A stretch of 64,000 nt of DNA from Ketobacter alkanivorans. GTDB lineage: Bacteria; Pseudomonadota; Gammaproteobacteria; Pseudomonadales; Ketobacteraceae. Position numbers and translations under genes: made by a program. Of the stretch, positions 43,893 to 53,161 are shown piece by piece. The DNA is taken from contig NZ_CP022684.1 in NCBI RefSeq assembly GCF_002863865.1, positions 1,951,501 to 2,015,500 on the forward strand, in the 5' to 3' direction. Numbering within the stretch: position 1 is the first letter of the stretch; each line of letters starts with the position of its first letter. The notes under the pieces are model-generated. The model did no database searches. It had not been told where the DNA came from and saw only the letters and a program-made list of their open reading frames with translations.

Positions 43893-46250
43893 TTACATCT
43901 GATACGTCAATGTCAGCACTGCGCGGCGGGCATCACCTATATAGGTGAATGAACCACTGCGGTAAGCCGCCAGATAGTAATCTTTGTCGGTCACGTTGGT
44001 GACATTCAAGCGGGCATTAAGGTTGTCGGTTACGTCATAAACCGCGAACACGTCAAACACAGTGTAGCTTGGCACGGTGTATGAGTAATCGTTGATGTCA
44101 TTGTCCCAACCTGCTGCGGAATCAGGCTGGCCCGCGTACATTTCACTTTTGTAAGTAGCGGTACCACCAAAGGCGAACTGATCCAGCAACTGATAACGCA
44201 ATTGCAGAAAGGCGCTGTCATCGGCAAAGTTACTCAGTGCGCGGCCGATGTTCTCTGGGTTATAGGAGTCCAATACTTTCGATTCCATCATCGAGACCCC
44301 TAATTGCGTGCTGAGTTTAGCCGTAATATTTCCTACCAGCGACGCTTCAACACCTTGCACGCGGTTTTCTCCGCTATTCAATGTTCCCACAGTGTCGTAA
44401 CCTTCACCTTCCATTACATCGTCTTTATTAATGCGGAAGATCGCCAGCGTAGCCAACAGCTTCTCATCGAAGATATTCCACTTGGTACCAAGCTCCCAAT
44501 TGACCGTTCTTTCAGGTGAAGCGCTTTGGAATTCACCCAGCGTTGAGCCGCATGCACCGCCATAGCCGCAGTTTCCACCCAGATCGGATTCACCACCATT
44601 TATGTCGCTGGATGTGCTCCAAGTCAGATACACATTGCCATTTTCGGCAACATCGTACACCAAGCCAACATGGCCATTCCAGAATGAGTCGGTATTGTAG
44701 AAATCGGTAACATCTTCCGAGCCACGCTGATAGAAGCCATTCGAATAATCATAGCGATCGTAGCGAAGCCCCAGGAACATCGAGAACACATCATTAAAGT
44801 CGATGGTGTCCATGATTGAAGCAGACATGGTTTCTATATTCCAGTCAGAATCCCAGTCGCCTTTTTGGATATCGCGTTGTATCAAGCTGGTAGCATCACT
44901 CACCCAATCGCCGTTGGCATCCATAATACAATAGCCGCCGGAAGCAGGATTCGAACCACGACCTGGCAATACGCAATTGGTGGCACCCGTGTCGGTTCGA
45001 TCATACACGCCGTTTAGCACTTTGTAGTCTGAATACTCCAATCCAAAGATGAAGCTGTGAGCAATGCCGGAAGCCTCAACTGTATTAAAGTAAAAGTTGA
45101 GCTGATCAACGAAGTATTCCGCCTCTTGCCAGCCCTGGTGTGTAGACAGGCTGACGGTATAAGCACCCGGCGCAACAGGGTCACTAATGTCGCGATCACG
45201 ACCTCGCGCACCGGTGGTCATATATCCATTATCAGTGGTGCCGTAACGCAGCGAGTTTTGAACGCGGAACTGGTCATTGACCTCGTATCCCACTCGCAGC
45301 GTAAATGCGTTAATTTCCGAATCCTGAAAATCTTCATCCTGCGCATACACAGGGATGTCTTTCACCGGCTTACCACCATCAGGCATGATATAGGTGCCCA
45401 GATCAGGCTTATCTTTGGCATCCAGATAGTAATAATCGGCAATAACGTTCAACTTGTCGGACGCCTGGAAAGACGCAGACAGCGCAGCACCGGTACGCTC
45501 ACGATCAGCCGGATCACGATCAGGCACATCTTCGGCGGTTTGCAGCAGGTTGGCGCGAATGGCTACGGTATCGCTCAACACCTGATTGGAATCCACCGTG
45601 GCACGATAGTAGTTGTCGGTACCCACACCACCAGAAAGCTCAGTAAAGTTATATTCTGTGCTGGCCTGTTTGGTTACGCTGTTAACCGCGCCACCGGTGG
45701 TGCCACGCCCACCAAACGTGGAGCTTGGGCCTTTGGTAATTTCCACTTGCTCGGTGGCAAAGCTTTCACGGGTGGTCATGCCTGGGTCACGCAAACCATC
45801 AACGAACACATCGCTGCGGGCTTCGTGGCCACGGATAATATAGCGATCACCAAAGGCGTTGCCGTTTTCCCCTGTGCCGATCGTGATACCGGGCTGAGCC
45901 TGCAGAATTTCTTTCAAATCGGTGCGGCCCGATTCCTGAATCTGGGTTTCGGTCAGTACCGTCATGGTTTGCGGTGTTTCAGCAATAGGTTTGATATGGC
46001 GCTGATCACCAGACACTTTTGCCTTATAGGGTGCCCCTGGCTCTGCATAGGGGTTGGTGTCGATGGTTCGATCTTCGATCTTCAGTGTATCCAGTTCAAT
46101 GGCTTCCTCTTCCTGAGCCATGGCAACCGGGCTCAACATCAGGGCGGATATACCCAATGCCAAGGTGGTTTTTTTGGTGGTCAGTGAAGCTTTGATCGCA
46201 GGTTCACGCAGGCTCAAGGGCCGCTGAATTTGCCGTGAGTCAACAGACAT
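43893..46250 (-). CDS. TonB-dependent catecholate-type siderophore receptor
   Basis: Outer membrane receptor of 785 residues. After a long leader ending AMAQEEE comes a TonB box-like stretch (IELDTLKIED), the plug domain (about 80-190, with PQTMTVLTETQIQESGRTDL, shown at 20 residues, and GDRYIIRGHEARSDVFVDG) and a 22-strand barrel ending in LTLTYQM with an aromatic near the end. It most resembles the Fiu/PiuA/BfrD group, in keeping with the adjacent piuC. Its own exbBD-tonB genes precede it. Confidence 0.94.
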   Translation of the reverse strand: MSVDSRQIQRPLSLREPAIKASLTTKKTTLALGISALMLSPVAMAQEEEAIELDTLKIEDRTIDTNPYAEPGAPYKAKVSGDQRHIKPIAETPQTMTVLTETQIQESGRTDLKEILQAQPGITIGTGENGNAFGDRYIIRGHEARSDVFVDGLRDPGMTTRESFATEQVEITKGPSSTFGGRGTTGGAVNSVTKQASTEYNFTELSGGVGTDNYYRATVDSNQVLSDTVAIRANLLQTAEDVPDRDPADRERTGAALSASFQASDKLNVIADYYYLDAKDKPDLGTYIMPDGGKPVKDIPVYAQDEDFQDSEINAFTLRVGYEVNDQFRVQNSLRYGTTDNGYMTTGARGRDRDISDPVAPGAYTVSLSTHQGWQEAEYFVDQLNFYFNTVEASGIAHSFIFGLEYSDYKVLNGVYDRTDTGATNCVLPGRGSNPASGGYCIMDANGDWVSDATSLIQRDIQKGDWDSDWNIETMSASIMDTIDFNDVFSMFLGLRYDRYDYSNGFYQRGSEDVTDFYNTDSFWNGHVGLVYDVAENGNVYLTWSTSSDINGGESDLGGNCGYGGACGSTLGEFQSASPERTVNWELGTKWNIFDEKLLATLAIFRINKDDVMEGEGYDTVGTLNSGENRVQGVEASLVGNITAKLSTQLGVSMMESKVLDSYNPENIGRALSNFADDSAFLQLRYQLLDQFAFGGTATYKSEMYAGQPDSAAGWDNDINDYSYTVPSYTVFDVFAVYDVTDNLNARLNVTNVTDKDYYLAAYRSGSFTYIGDARRAVLTLTYQM

Positions 46251-46268
46251 GAAATTCCCCTTCGGTGA

Positions 46269-47042
46269 TTAGTGAGTATTAAGTGAGTATTCGATTGGAA
46301 TGCTTAACAGCAGTCGATCACGATTCATGGAATCCGGTATCGCTGGCACTGGGTCGGCCTTGGCTAACATGTCCAGAGCCGCTTGATCCAGGATTGGAAA
46401 ACCTGAACTTCTTTTGATCTTGGCTGTTAAAACCTCTCCGTTTTTGTTGATGGAAAATGTCAGCACTACCACGCCTTGCTGTTTTTGTTTTTTAAGCTCT
46501 GCCGGGTAGTCCTTGTGCTGTTCAAGCCAAGCCATTAGCTCTGCAAAGTAACTCTTTGCATTGCCTGACCTGCCACCGCCGCTGTGTTGCTGCTGCGTTC
46601 CGGTGCCTTCTCGCATGGCGTCTTGGGTTGCCTCAGCTTTAACCTTGGCGTCTGTTACATCTTCCTCAGTGGGTGGCGGAAGAATCGATTCCGGCTCCGT
46701 TTCCGGTTCCGGCTTCGGCTCTTCAACCTGTTCTTGTTCTGGAGGCTGTTCAGTGGTATTGACCTGAACGGCCTCCGGTGGTGGTGCAACCATTTCTACT
46801 GTTTTCAGTACGGGTTCTGGCTCAGGAGCCACGGGCTCGGGCTCTTGTATCGGTTCCGGCGCAGTGGTTTCTTCTCGGCTCCGATACGCGCCCAACTGCC
46901 CCAGCCCAATTTCATGCCCTTGCCGCCCTTCGAACTGCGCTGAACCTGTGCCAAATGGCTCTATCTCAGGCACGCCAAGCAGCAATGCGACATGCAGCAA
47001 CAGCGCTATAACAAAGCCCAGGCTCCAATGTGTTAGTTTCAT
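46269..47042 (-). CDS. tonB: TonB energy-transducing protein
   Basis: Inner membrane anchored protein of 257 residues. One membrane span (about 8-22) is followed by a long Pro/Glu/Val-rich periplasmic stretch (about 60-150) and the TonB C-terminal domain with YPAELKKQKQQGVVVLTFSI, then ILDQAALDMLAKADPVPAIP (each shown within 20 residues). It transmits energy from ExbBD to the receptor encoded next. Confidence 0.95.
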   Translation of the reverse strand: MKLTHWSLGFVIALLLHVALLLGVPEIEPFGTGSAQFEGRQGHEIGLGQLGAYRSREETTAPEPIQEPEPVAPEPEPVLKTVEMVAPPPEAVQVNTTEQPPEQEQVEEPKPEPETEPESILPPPTEEDVTDAKVKAEATQDAMREGTGTQQQHSGGGRSGNAKSYFAELMAWLEQHKDYPAELKKQKQQGVVVLTFSINKNGEVLTAKIKRSSGFPILDQAALDMLAKADPVPAIPDSMNRDRLLLSIPIEYSLNTH

Positions 47043-47043
47043 G

Positions 47044-47448
47044 CTATTGCACCGTAGCCCTGGTCAGCAGTGTTACGCTTAGTACGCCGCTGTCTCGCAG
47101 CACTTCCAGCAATTTATCCAGGTCTTCGGCCAGCAAGGCTCGATCAACCTTTACCGATATGCGCTGATTACCAACGGGGTTGAGCGCCGCCAACTGCGCT
47201 GGTAGTTGCTGCAAATCAATTCGCTTGCCGTTCAGACGCAACCCTCTATCCGAGGCCATTTCAAGCATCCACTCAGGGTGCACTGCAGTATTTTCGCTGG
47301 CCGATTCAGGGGCTTGTATGCGCTGATCCTGTTGGTGGCTGATCTGTCCGGCGATCAAAAAGAAAATCAATAGCAGGAATACAATGTTAATCAGCGGGAT
47401 GAGGCTTTCATCCAAACTCTTTTGTTGGCGTTCTGGAATCATGGTCAT
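47044..47448 (-). CDS. exbD: ExbD-family protein (second copy)
   Basis: Biopolymer transport protein of 134 residues with a single membrane span (about 18-38) carrying the proton-relay Asp-like residue region PLINIVFLLLIFFLIAG (Asn replaces the usual Asp in the P-L-I-D-V motif) and a periplasmic domain ending in LRDSGVLSVTLLT. The ATG at 47448 overlaps the stop of the first exbD as ATGA. The loss of the canonical Asp in this copy is notable. Confidence 0.9.
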   Translation of the reverse strand: MTMIPERQQKSLDESLIPLINIVFLLLIFFLIAGQISHQQDQRIQAPESASENTAVHPEWMLEMASDRGLRLNGKRIDLQQLPAQLAALNPVGNQRISVKVDRALLAEDLDKLLEVLRDSGVLSVTLLTRATVQ

Positions 47449-47864
47449 GGGGCCTTTGCGCCACCGTAGTTCACACTGGATATCCCCAATGCGCGCAAGC
47501 TGTCCAAAGCGCTGACAATGTCCTGCACGGACACCGTTGCCTCTGGCACCAGAATGATGGGTGCATCTGCATTGAACCAACCCATCTGTGCCGCACCCAA
47601 TTGCTGATAGTGATCAAGGGAGCCGACCTTGCGATTGCCCTGATCTTTCACATCCAGGGATAAGTCTTCATTCAAAAACACCAGCTGGTTTTTGCTTTCG
47701 GCATTAGGCTCTGCAGCAACCATCGGATGAAATTCAACGGCACCCCATTGATCAAAATTGGAGGTGAGCATAAAAAACATGAGCAAGATAAAAACCACAT
47801 CAATCAGCGCGGTGAGGCCGATACTGCGTCGTCTTGGCTTGTAACCCAGTGCCGCTGTCACCAT
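47445..47864 (-). CDS. exbD: ExbD-family protein (first copy)
   Basis: Biopolymer transport protein of 139 residues. The membrane helix contains GLTALIDVVFILLMFFMLTS, with the conserved Asp in ALIDVVF needed for proton use. The periplasmic domain ends in LDSLRALGISSVNYGGAK. It is directly downstream of exbB and overlaps the second exbD. Confidence 0.93.
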   Translation of the reverse strand: MVTAALGYKPRRRSIGLTALIDVVFILLMFFMLTSNFDQWGAVEFHPMVAAEPNAESKNQLVFLNEDLSLDVKDQGNRKVGSLDHYQQLGAAQMGWFNADAPIILVPEATVSVQDIVSALDSLRALGISSVNYGGAKAP

Positions 47865-47867
47865 GAT

Positions 47868-48524
47868 TTATGCAGCCACTGCCAAGCTGATTTCTGCAAC
47901 ATCGCCTGTCTGCAGCAGTTGAGTGCGATCCATCACGTCCTGCAGCAGGGTGGCCTGTACTTCAACCCGCCGTTCGAACCAGCTGTGGGCCATGGACACC
48001 GGGATCGCGACCGCCAGCCCCACTGCCGTGGTAAGCAGCGCTTGCCAGATGCCACCGGACAACACCGCAGGATTAACCTGACTACCCGCTACTTCCATCG
48101 CCTGGAAGGCCTCGATCATGCCCAACACGGTGCCAAACAGCCCCAGCAGAGGTGCGACATTGGCCACCACTTCAAGAATACGCAGATGATCGGTTAGCTC
48201 ACTGAGCAGCTCCCGGGCCTTACGTTGTGATTCCATGCGCAGATCTGCGGCGGAGAGGGATTGGCGTGATATCAGCGCCACCATGTGGGCCAACAGCCGA
48301 GAGGCGAGATCTTGACGTTTGAAGGTGGGCTGGGCCTGTTCATGACGCTGCCCGGCAGGCACAGAGGCTAAAAGCACTTGCATCTGCTGGGCCGAAAGCG
48401 GCCGCAAGCGAAAGAACTGCCATGCTTTGACTAGAATGACGGTGAGCGCTATCAACGATAGGCCTACCAATATGCTGACGACGACACCGCCCTGTTCGGC
48501 GATATGAATTAAATTAGGAAACAT
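47868..48524 (-). CDS. exbB: ExbB-family proton channel (MotA/TolQ/ExbB)
   Basis: Inner membrane protein of 218 residues with three spans (about 13-33, 125-150 and 163-185). The family motif ILEVVANVAPLLGLFGTVLGM (21 residues in the protein, key part VAPLLGLFGTVLGM) and GIWQALLTTAVGLAVAIP are clear. It forms the pentameric channel for the two ExbD proteins. First gene of the exbB-exbD-exbD-tonB-receptor run, behind a Fur box. Confidence 0.95.
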   Translation of the reverse strand: MFPNLIHIAEQGGVVVSILVGLSLIALTVILVKAWQFFRLRPLSAQQMQVLLASVPAGQRHEQAQPTFKRQDLASRLLAHMVALISRQSLSAADLRMESQRKARELLSELTDHLRILEVVANVAPLLGLFGTVLGMIEAFQAMEVAGSQVNPAVLSGGIWQALLTTAVGLAVAIPVSMAHSWFERRVEVQATLLQDVMDRTQLLQTGDVAEISLAVAA

Positions 48525-48574
48525 GCCTCAAACACCCGTAGCGTTAACTGGATATATTTGAGGCACTATACCTA

Positions 48575-48606
48575 AATGATAATTATTATCAATACGATTA
48601 TCATTA
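48575..48606. promoter_or_regulatory. Fur box before exbB
   Basis: TGATAATTATTATCA (48577-48591) is a perfect palindrome matching the core of the Fur consensus, with a second partial unit GATTATCATT just upstream (48596-48605). It lies 50-80 bases before exbB on the minus strand. Iron-dependent repression is inferred. Confidence 0.88.
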
Positions 48607-48623
48607 AATTGTATTAAATATAA

Positions 48624-49634
48624 TCAGCGATACCCTGCCCTGTCCATCAACATAATGGCATCCTTCTGTCGACGCCCAGCCGCTTCCAGGTTCAAAGGGT
48701 CGGCCTTGAACTCACCCCAGGATTCCACAATCGGGTCCAGGCGAGTGGCATCATTGACCGGATACTCCATATTGATCCCCGCAAAAGCCTCTTGCGCGGA
48801 GCGCTTGGCCAGCCATTCCAGCAATGCCTGAGCAGCTTTGGGGCTTTTGGCGTGGGTAGTAACCCCGGCACCCGAGATGTTCACGTGAACCCCGGTGGTG
48901 CTTTGATTAGGCCAGAACAGGGCGGCGGGGATCTCGGGATTCGCCATCTGCAGACGCCCAAAATAGTAGGTGTTGACGATTCCAACATCGCATTGGCCGG
49001 CCACAATGGCTTCGATCAGAGCGGTATCGTTGGCGAACACCGGCGCGGCCAGGTTGCTCACCCACCCCTTTACCATCTGCTCTGTGGCTTGCTCACCCTG
49101 ACGCTCCATCAGCATGGCCAGCATGGATTGGTTGTACACTTTTTTGGCAGTGCGCAAACACAGCTTACCTTTCCATTTGGGATCGGCCAGATCCTGGTAG
49201 GTGGACAGCTGTTGCGGTTGAACACGGGCCTTGGAGTAGACAATGGTTCTGGCTCGTAACGACAACCCAAACCAGCGGTTATCCTCATCCTGATACTGAT
49301 CCGGCACCACCGCTTCCAACACTCTGGACTTGATGGGGCGCAGCAAACCCTGATCGGCGGCATACCATAGGTTGCCGGCGTCGACGGTCATCAGCATATC
49401 AGCAGGTGTACGTGAGCCTTCCGCCGCCAGTCGCGCGATCAGCGGGCCCGCCTCATCATTGAGCAACACCACCTTGACCCCGGTTTGCTGGGTATAGAGA
49501 TCGAAAATAGGTTTGATCAGGCCCTCGCTGCGGGCTGAATACACAACCACTTCTTGACCAGCGTTAGCCCAAGGGGAAACCAATACCCCTAGAATCAAAG
49601 TAAGACGAGCCAGAACAACAACTGCACTTTTCAT
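48624..49634 (-). CDS. Fe(III) ABC transporter substrate-binding protein (FbpA/FutA-like)
   Basis: Periplasmic binding protein of 336 residues with a signal peptide (about 1-25, ending WANA). VVVYSARSEGLIKPIFDLYT, and the Tyr-rich segment INTYYFGRL (seen as VNTYYFGRL) that supplies the iron-binding Tyr pair, are typical of ferric iron-binding proteins. No permease or ATPase gene follows within the window, so it depends on partners elsewhere or acts alone. A Fur box precedes it. Confidence 0.93.
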   Translation of the reverse strand: MKSAVVVLARLTLILGVLVSPWANAGQEVVVYSARSEGLIKPIFDLYTQQTGVKVVLLNDEAGPLIARLAAEGSRTPADMLMTVDAGNLWYAADQGLLRPIKSRVLEAVVPDQYQDEDNRWFGLSLRARTIVYSKARVQPQQLSTYQDLADPKWKGKLCLRTAKKVYNQSMLAMLMERQGEQATEQMVKGWVSNLAAPVFANDTALIEAIVAGQCDVGIVNTYYFGRLQMANPEIPAALFWPNQSTTGVHVNISGAGVTTHAKSPKAAQALLEWLAKRSAQEAFAGINMEYPVNDATRLDPIVESWGEFKADPLNLEAAGRRQKDAIMLMDRAGYR

Positions 49635-49659
49635 ATAAACACACCATTACCGCAAAAGG

Positions 49660-49685
49660 GTTAATGATAATCATTATTATTGCCA
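49660..49685. promoter_or_regulatory. Fur box before the ferric binding protein gene
   Basis: AATGATAATCATT (49663-49675) is a perfect palindrome followed by ATTATTG, close to the Fur 19-bp consensus and 29 bases before the start codon on the minus strand. Confidence 0.88.
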
Positions 49686-49736
49686 AAGTGAATGCGTATC
49701 TTTCGCAAAGGCGGGCTGACAGCCTCTATCCAGCCA

Positions 49737-50177
49737 TCACTGTTGATACTGGCCGACCAATTGCTGAATCTGTGCGGCGGATAAGGCACCGGCTTGGTCG
49801 AACTTCATATCCCCGCCGACAAACAATTTGAAATTGGGGATGCTGCGGATGCCATAGCGGGCCGCCAGTTGCTGTTGGGTTTCGGTGTTCACTTTCAATA
49901 AGATAGCCTTGCCTGCCAGGGCTTGTGCCGCTTTGGCAAATTCCGGCGCTGCCATTTTGCAGGGGCCGCACCACTCGGCCCAGAAATCCACCAACACCGG
50001 CACCGTGGCGTTATTGATAATGTCATCGAAGCTGGCGGCGTCCACATCTATGGGTGTCGACTGGGGCGGCAGCGGGGTTTTGCATTGGCCGCACTTGCCG
50101 GTGGCGGCAAGATAGCGGGCTGGAATGCGGTTTTTGGTCTGACAATGGGAGCAGGTTCGAATCACGCAGGGCCTCAT
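49737..50177 (-). CDS. trxC: Thioredoxin 2 (TrxC)
   Basis: Disulfide reductase of 146 residues with an N-terminal zinc finger (Cys9, Cys12, Cys29, Cys32) and the thioredoxin active site WCGPC (Cys70, Cys73). IRSIPNFKLFVGG holds the cis-Pro. It would act in oxidative stress defence. It stands alone on the minus strand. Confidence 0.97.
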   Translation of the reverse strand: MRPCVIRTCSHCQTKNRIPARYLAATGKCGQCKTPLPPQSTPIDVDAASFDDIINNATVPVLVDFWAEWCGPCKMAAPEFAKAAQALAGKAILLKVNTETQQQLAARYGIRSIPNFKLFVGGDMKFDQAGALSAAQIQQLVGQYQQ

Positions 50178-50227
50178 GACGGGATCAGTGTATTAACACA
50201 TATGGGGCCATGGCGGTTGATTACAAG

Positions 50228-50869
50228 CTACCTGTCTCCCATCACGGCCTGAATATAAGGCTCCGCCTCCTGCTTCAAGCGCACAAACGAAGGCCGCATG
50301 GAAACCTCTTCCCAATAGCGAAAAATATTGTCAAAACCACCAAATGGTGCAAAGGAGTTGGCGTAGAACAGCACGGGTATGGCGGAGCAATCAGCGATGC
50401 TAAAGGTGTCACCCCCCAGATACTGGGAGCTGCCTAACTGATCATCCATAAAGCGGTACATGGTGCCGATTCGCTCGCTGCTTTTACTGATCAATTCACG
50501 GTTTTGTTCGTTCTCCGGCTTCCAGCTTTCAAAAATCAGGCTCACCACGGGATCATTCAAATACAGGTCGCACATGCGATCCATAAAACGGGCGCGACGG
50601 CCCAGCTCAGGATCACGGGGGATAAGAATCGGTTCCTGCTCGAAATGGGTGTCGATGAATTCCACAATAATGGAGGATTCGGGGATCATGCGGCTGTCAT
50701 CCCGCACCAGTAGCGGTAATTTGCCAAAGGGATACAGCTTTGTGTATTCCTCTTTGGCGGCCGGATCGCTCAGGTCCACCAAGTGCGGGGTGAACGAGAC
50801 ATCCTTTTCATAAAGAGCGATAAGCACTTTCTGCGAATAGGTGGAGAGGTAGGAAAAATAAAGATCCAT
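50228..50869 (-). CDS. Glutathione S-transferase family protein
   Basis: GST-fold protein of 213 residues: thioredoxin-like N-terminal domain (LYFSYLSTYSQKVLIALYEK, GKLPLLVRDDSRMIPESSII) and an all-helical C-terminal domain with SIADCSAIPVLFYA. Ser/Tyr at residues 6-10 could activate glutathione. The substrate is unknown. The ATG at 50869 with AGGAG upstream is preferred to one at 50890. Confidence 0.85.
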   Translation of the reverse strand: MDLYFSYLSTYSQKVLIALYEKDVSFTPHLVDLSDPAAKEEYTKLYPFGKLPLLVRDDSRMIPESSIIVEFIDTHFEQEPILIPRDPELGRRARFMDRMCDLYLNDPVVSLIFESWKPENEQNRELISKSSERIGTMYRFMDDQLGSSQYLGGDTFSIADCSAIPVLFYANSFAPFGGFDNIFRYWEEVSMRPSFVRLKQEAEPYIQAVMGDR

Positions 50870-50977
50870 GGAGCGGCTCCTGATGGTCAATTGGGCAAAC
50901 TTATTTGTTATTAGACGTTAATGTTCCCAATAAGATTAGCCGCTCCAGTGCATTTCGCCCAATGCCCCTGATTTTGA

Positions 50978-51799
50978 TCAGGATTTGAGCAGCGCCTCCC
51001 ACTCAATTGCGGGATCACCCAGGGCATAAAACTCCGGATTCAGCACACTTTCCTTGCGGTTGTAGGTCAGCGGTTCAAACTCGGTGTTGATGACCCGACC
51101 TCCGGCCTCCATCAACACCGCCTGAGCCGCTGCAGTATCCCATTCACTGGTGGGCGCCAGGCGCGGATAGAGATCCGCTTTGCCTTCGGCGATCAGGCAG
51201 AATTTCAACGAGCTGCCCATGCTGGTCATATCGGTGCTGTAGCCTGCGGACTCTAATTTCTGCAGCAGCGCATTCAACTTTTCGGCACCATGGCGGCGGC
51301 TACCCACCACAATAAGCGCCCGGTCTTCTACTGTGCGCACTGCTATTTTATGCCATTGGCCCTGATCCACCTTGAAGGCACCCACACCCTGACCACCCAC
51401 ATAGGCCTGATCCTTCAGCGGCACCGTAACCACCCCCAACACCGGCTCGTTGTTCTCAATAAGCGCAATATTGACGGTAAATTCACCCGTGCCATTGATG
51501 AACTCCTTAGTGCCATCCAGGGGATCCACCAACCAATAGCGGCTCCAGGTTTGCCGTTGCGCATAGGTGATACTTTCTGACTCTTCGGAAAATACCGGGA
51601 TATCAGGGGTAAGGCTAACCAGCTTGTCCACGATGACATGATGGGCGGCATGATCGGCCTCGGTTACCGGGCTGTCGTCTGCTTTGGTAATCACTTGCAC
51701 GGCCTCATCGCGATGGTAGACAACTTTAATTGCCTCACCTGCCTGTTCCGCAATTGCCAGTACGCTTTCCATTAAGTCTTTGGTGACCAATTCGCTCAT
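50978..51799 (-). CDS. cysQ: 3'(2'),5'-bisphosphate nucleotidase CysQ
   Basis: Mg-dependent phosphatase of 273 residues that removes the 3'-phosphate of PAP, a by-product of sulfate assimilation. The lithium-sensitive phosphatase motif DPLDGTKEFINGTGEF and the second motif EWDTAAAQAVL are present, with GSSLKFCLIAEGKADLYPR before it. It begins three bases after nudE, giving a nudE-cysQ operon. Confidence 0.96.
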   Translation of the reverse strand: MSELVTKDLMESVLAIAEQAGEAIKVVYHRDEAVQVITKADDSPVTEADHAAHHVIVDKLVSLTPDIPVFSEESESITYAQRQTWSRYWLVDPLDGTKEFINGTGEFTVNIALIENNEPVLGVVTVPLKDQAYVGGQGVGAFKVDQGQWHKIAVRTVEDRALIVVGSRRHGAEKLNALLQKLESAGYSTDMTSMGSSLKFCLIAEGKADLYPRLAPTSEWDTAAAQAVLMEAGGRVINTEFEPLTYNRKESVLNPEFYALGDPAIEWEALLKS

Positions 51800-51802
51800 G
51801 AA

Positions 51803-52351
51803 CTATTTCCTGTTTCGAATGATGTCGCGGGCCATATACAGCGCCGCCAATGATCGTGCCTCGGTAAAATCTTCTGCGGCCAATAAACTGTCGATGTCCT
51901 CCAAAGGGTGCTCGATCACTTCGATGGCTTCCGGCTCATCACCGGGAAGGGTTTTTTCGTACAAATCCTCTGCCATGACCACATGAATCATATGCCCCAT
52001 ATAGCCAGGCGACATGGATAATGTCTTTAGCTCGGTTAACTGGTTGGCACCATGACCGGCCTCTTCCATCAGCTCGCGGTTAGCCGCTTCAAACATGGTT
52101 TCCTGCCCGTCCATGGCACCTTTGGGCAACGCTAATTGATAGTCATGGGTGCCACAGGCGTATTCCCGAATCAGTAACACGTTGCCATTCTCTTTTACTG
52201 CCACCACCAGCACCGCCGGTATACGCGGCGTGCGCAACCGCTCGTAGACGCGCTCCTCACCATTGGAGAAACGCAGCTGCAGGCGCTCTATGCCAAACAG
52301 GCGACTTTCCGCCACTAATTCATGATCGAGTATGGTAGGCTTTTGCGGCAT
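51803..52351 (-). CDS. nudE: ADP compounds hydrolase NudE
   Basis: Nudix hydrolase of 182 residues acting on ADP-ribose, NADH and Ap3A-like compounds. The Nudix box is complete (GAMDGQ-E-...-RELMEEAGHG). RIPAVLVVAVKENGNVLLIREYACGT-type text (in part VLLIREYACGTHDYQLALPKG) identifies the NudE subfamily. It is divergent from yrfG, as in E. coli. Confidence 0.95.
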   Translation of the reverse strand: MPQKPTILDHELVAESRLFGIERLQLRFSNGEERVYERLRTPRIPAVLVVAVKENGNVLLIREYACGTHDYQLALPKGAMDGQETMFEAANRELMEEAGHGANQLTELKTLSMSPGYMGHMIHVVMAEDLYEKTLPGDEPEAIEVIEHPLEDIDSLLAAEDFTEARSLAALYMARDIIRNRK

Positions 52352-52375
52352 GATAATCGCTCAATTTCAGGAGTA

Positions 52376-53059
52376 ATGGCTTTTATGATTTGCTGGGATC
52401 ATATCGATACTGTGTTGCTGGATATGGACGGCACCCTGCTGGATCTGTATTTCGACAATTATTTCTGGATGGAATTTTTACCCCAGCGCTATGCCGAAGC
52501 GAAACATATTAGCCTCGATGACGCCAAAACCCAACTGTTCGCCCGCTTCAGTGAGCATCGCGGCACTCTGAATTGGTATTGCCTGGATTTCTGGCGCCAA
52601 GAGACAGGCCTGGACATCGTAGCAATGAAAGCCGAAGTGAAAGACCTGATTGGGCTGCGCCCCAACGCCATCACGTTTCTGCAGAAAGTGCGGGAATCGG
52701 GCCGTAAAGCCGTGCTGATCACCAACGCCCATCGCGGCAGCCTGGATCTGAAGCTGGAACAAATCCCCATGGCACCTCATTTTGACGGTATTTTCAGCTC
52801 CCATGACTTTGGCCTCCCCAAGGAAGATCCCCATCTGTGGAGCCGACTGCAAGCAGTCATGCATTATGAGCCAGCCCGCACTCTGTTGATCGACGACAGC
52901 CTGGCCGTGTTGCGTTCCGCCAAAAAAGCGGGGATCGCTCACACTCTGGGCGTGCTGCAACCGGACAGCCAAAAACAATCCATGGATACCGAAGAGTTCA
53001 TTGGCCTGGACTGCTTCAGCCGCATTTATCCGCCCTCCGCGCAGCCCGACAACCACTAA
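52376..53059 (+). CDS. yrfG: GMP/IMP nucleotidase YrfG (HAD family)
   Basis: HAD-superfamily phosphatase of 227 residues. Motif I DTVLLDMDGTLLDLYFDNYFW (key part DMDGTLLD), motif II LITNA, motif III Lys in GLPKEDPHLW and motif IV LLIDDSL are all visible. It hydrolyses purine 5'-monophosphates. ATG codons at 52376 and 52385 are both possible; AGGAG lies 2 and 11 bases before them respectively. It is divergent from nudE. Confidence 0.94.
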   Translation: MAFMICWDHIDTVLLDMDGTLLDLYFDNYFWMEFLPQRYAEAKHISLDDAKTQLFARFSEHRGTLNWYCLDFWRQETGLDIVAMKAEVKDLIGLRPNAITFLQKVRESGRKAVLITNAHRGSLDLKLEQIPMAPHFDGIFSSHDFGLPKEDPHLWSRLQAVMHYEPARTLLIDDSLAVLRSAKKAGIAHTLGVLQPDSQKQSMDTEEFIGLDCFSRIYPPSAQPDNH

Positions 53060-53161
53060 ACAAATGACACAACCTTGTTTCCGAGGACAAAGCAGTAGGG
53101 CAAATTGACCATTCAAGCCTTGTAGAAGGTGCCTTTTATAAGACGTTTTATACAATTGTCT

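Noticed and set aside
45057..46187. 376-codon plus-strand frame opposite the siderophore receptor
   Set aside because: The minus strand encodes a complete TonB-dependent receptor with all domains; the opposite frame has no motif or ribosome-binding site.
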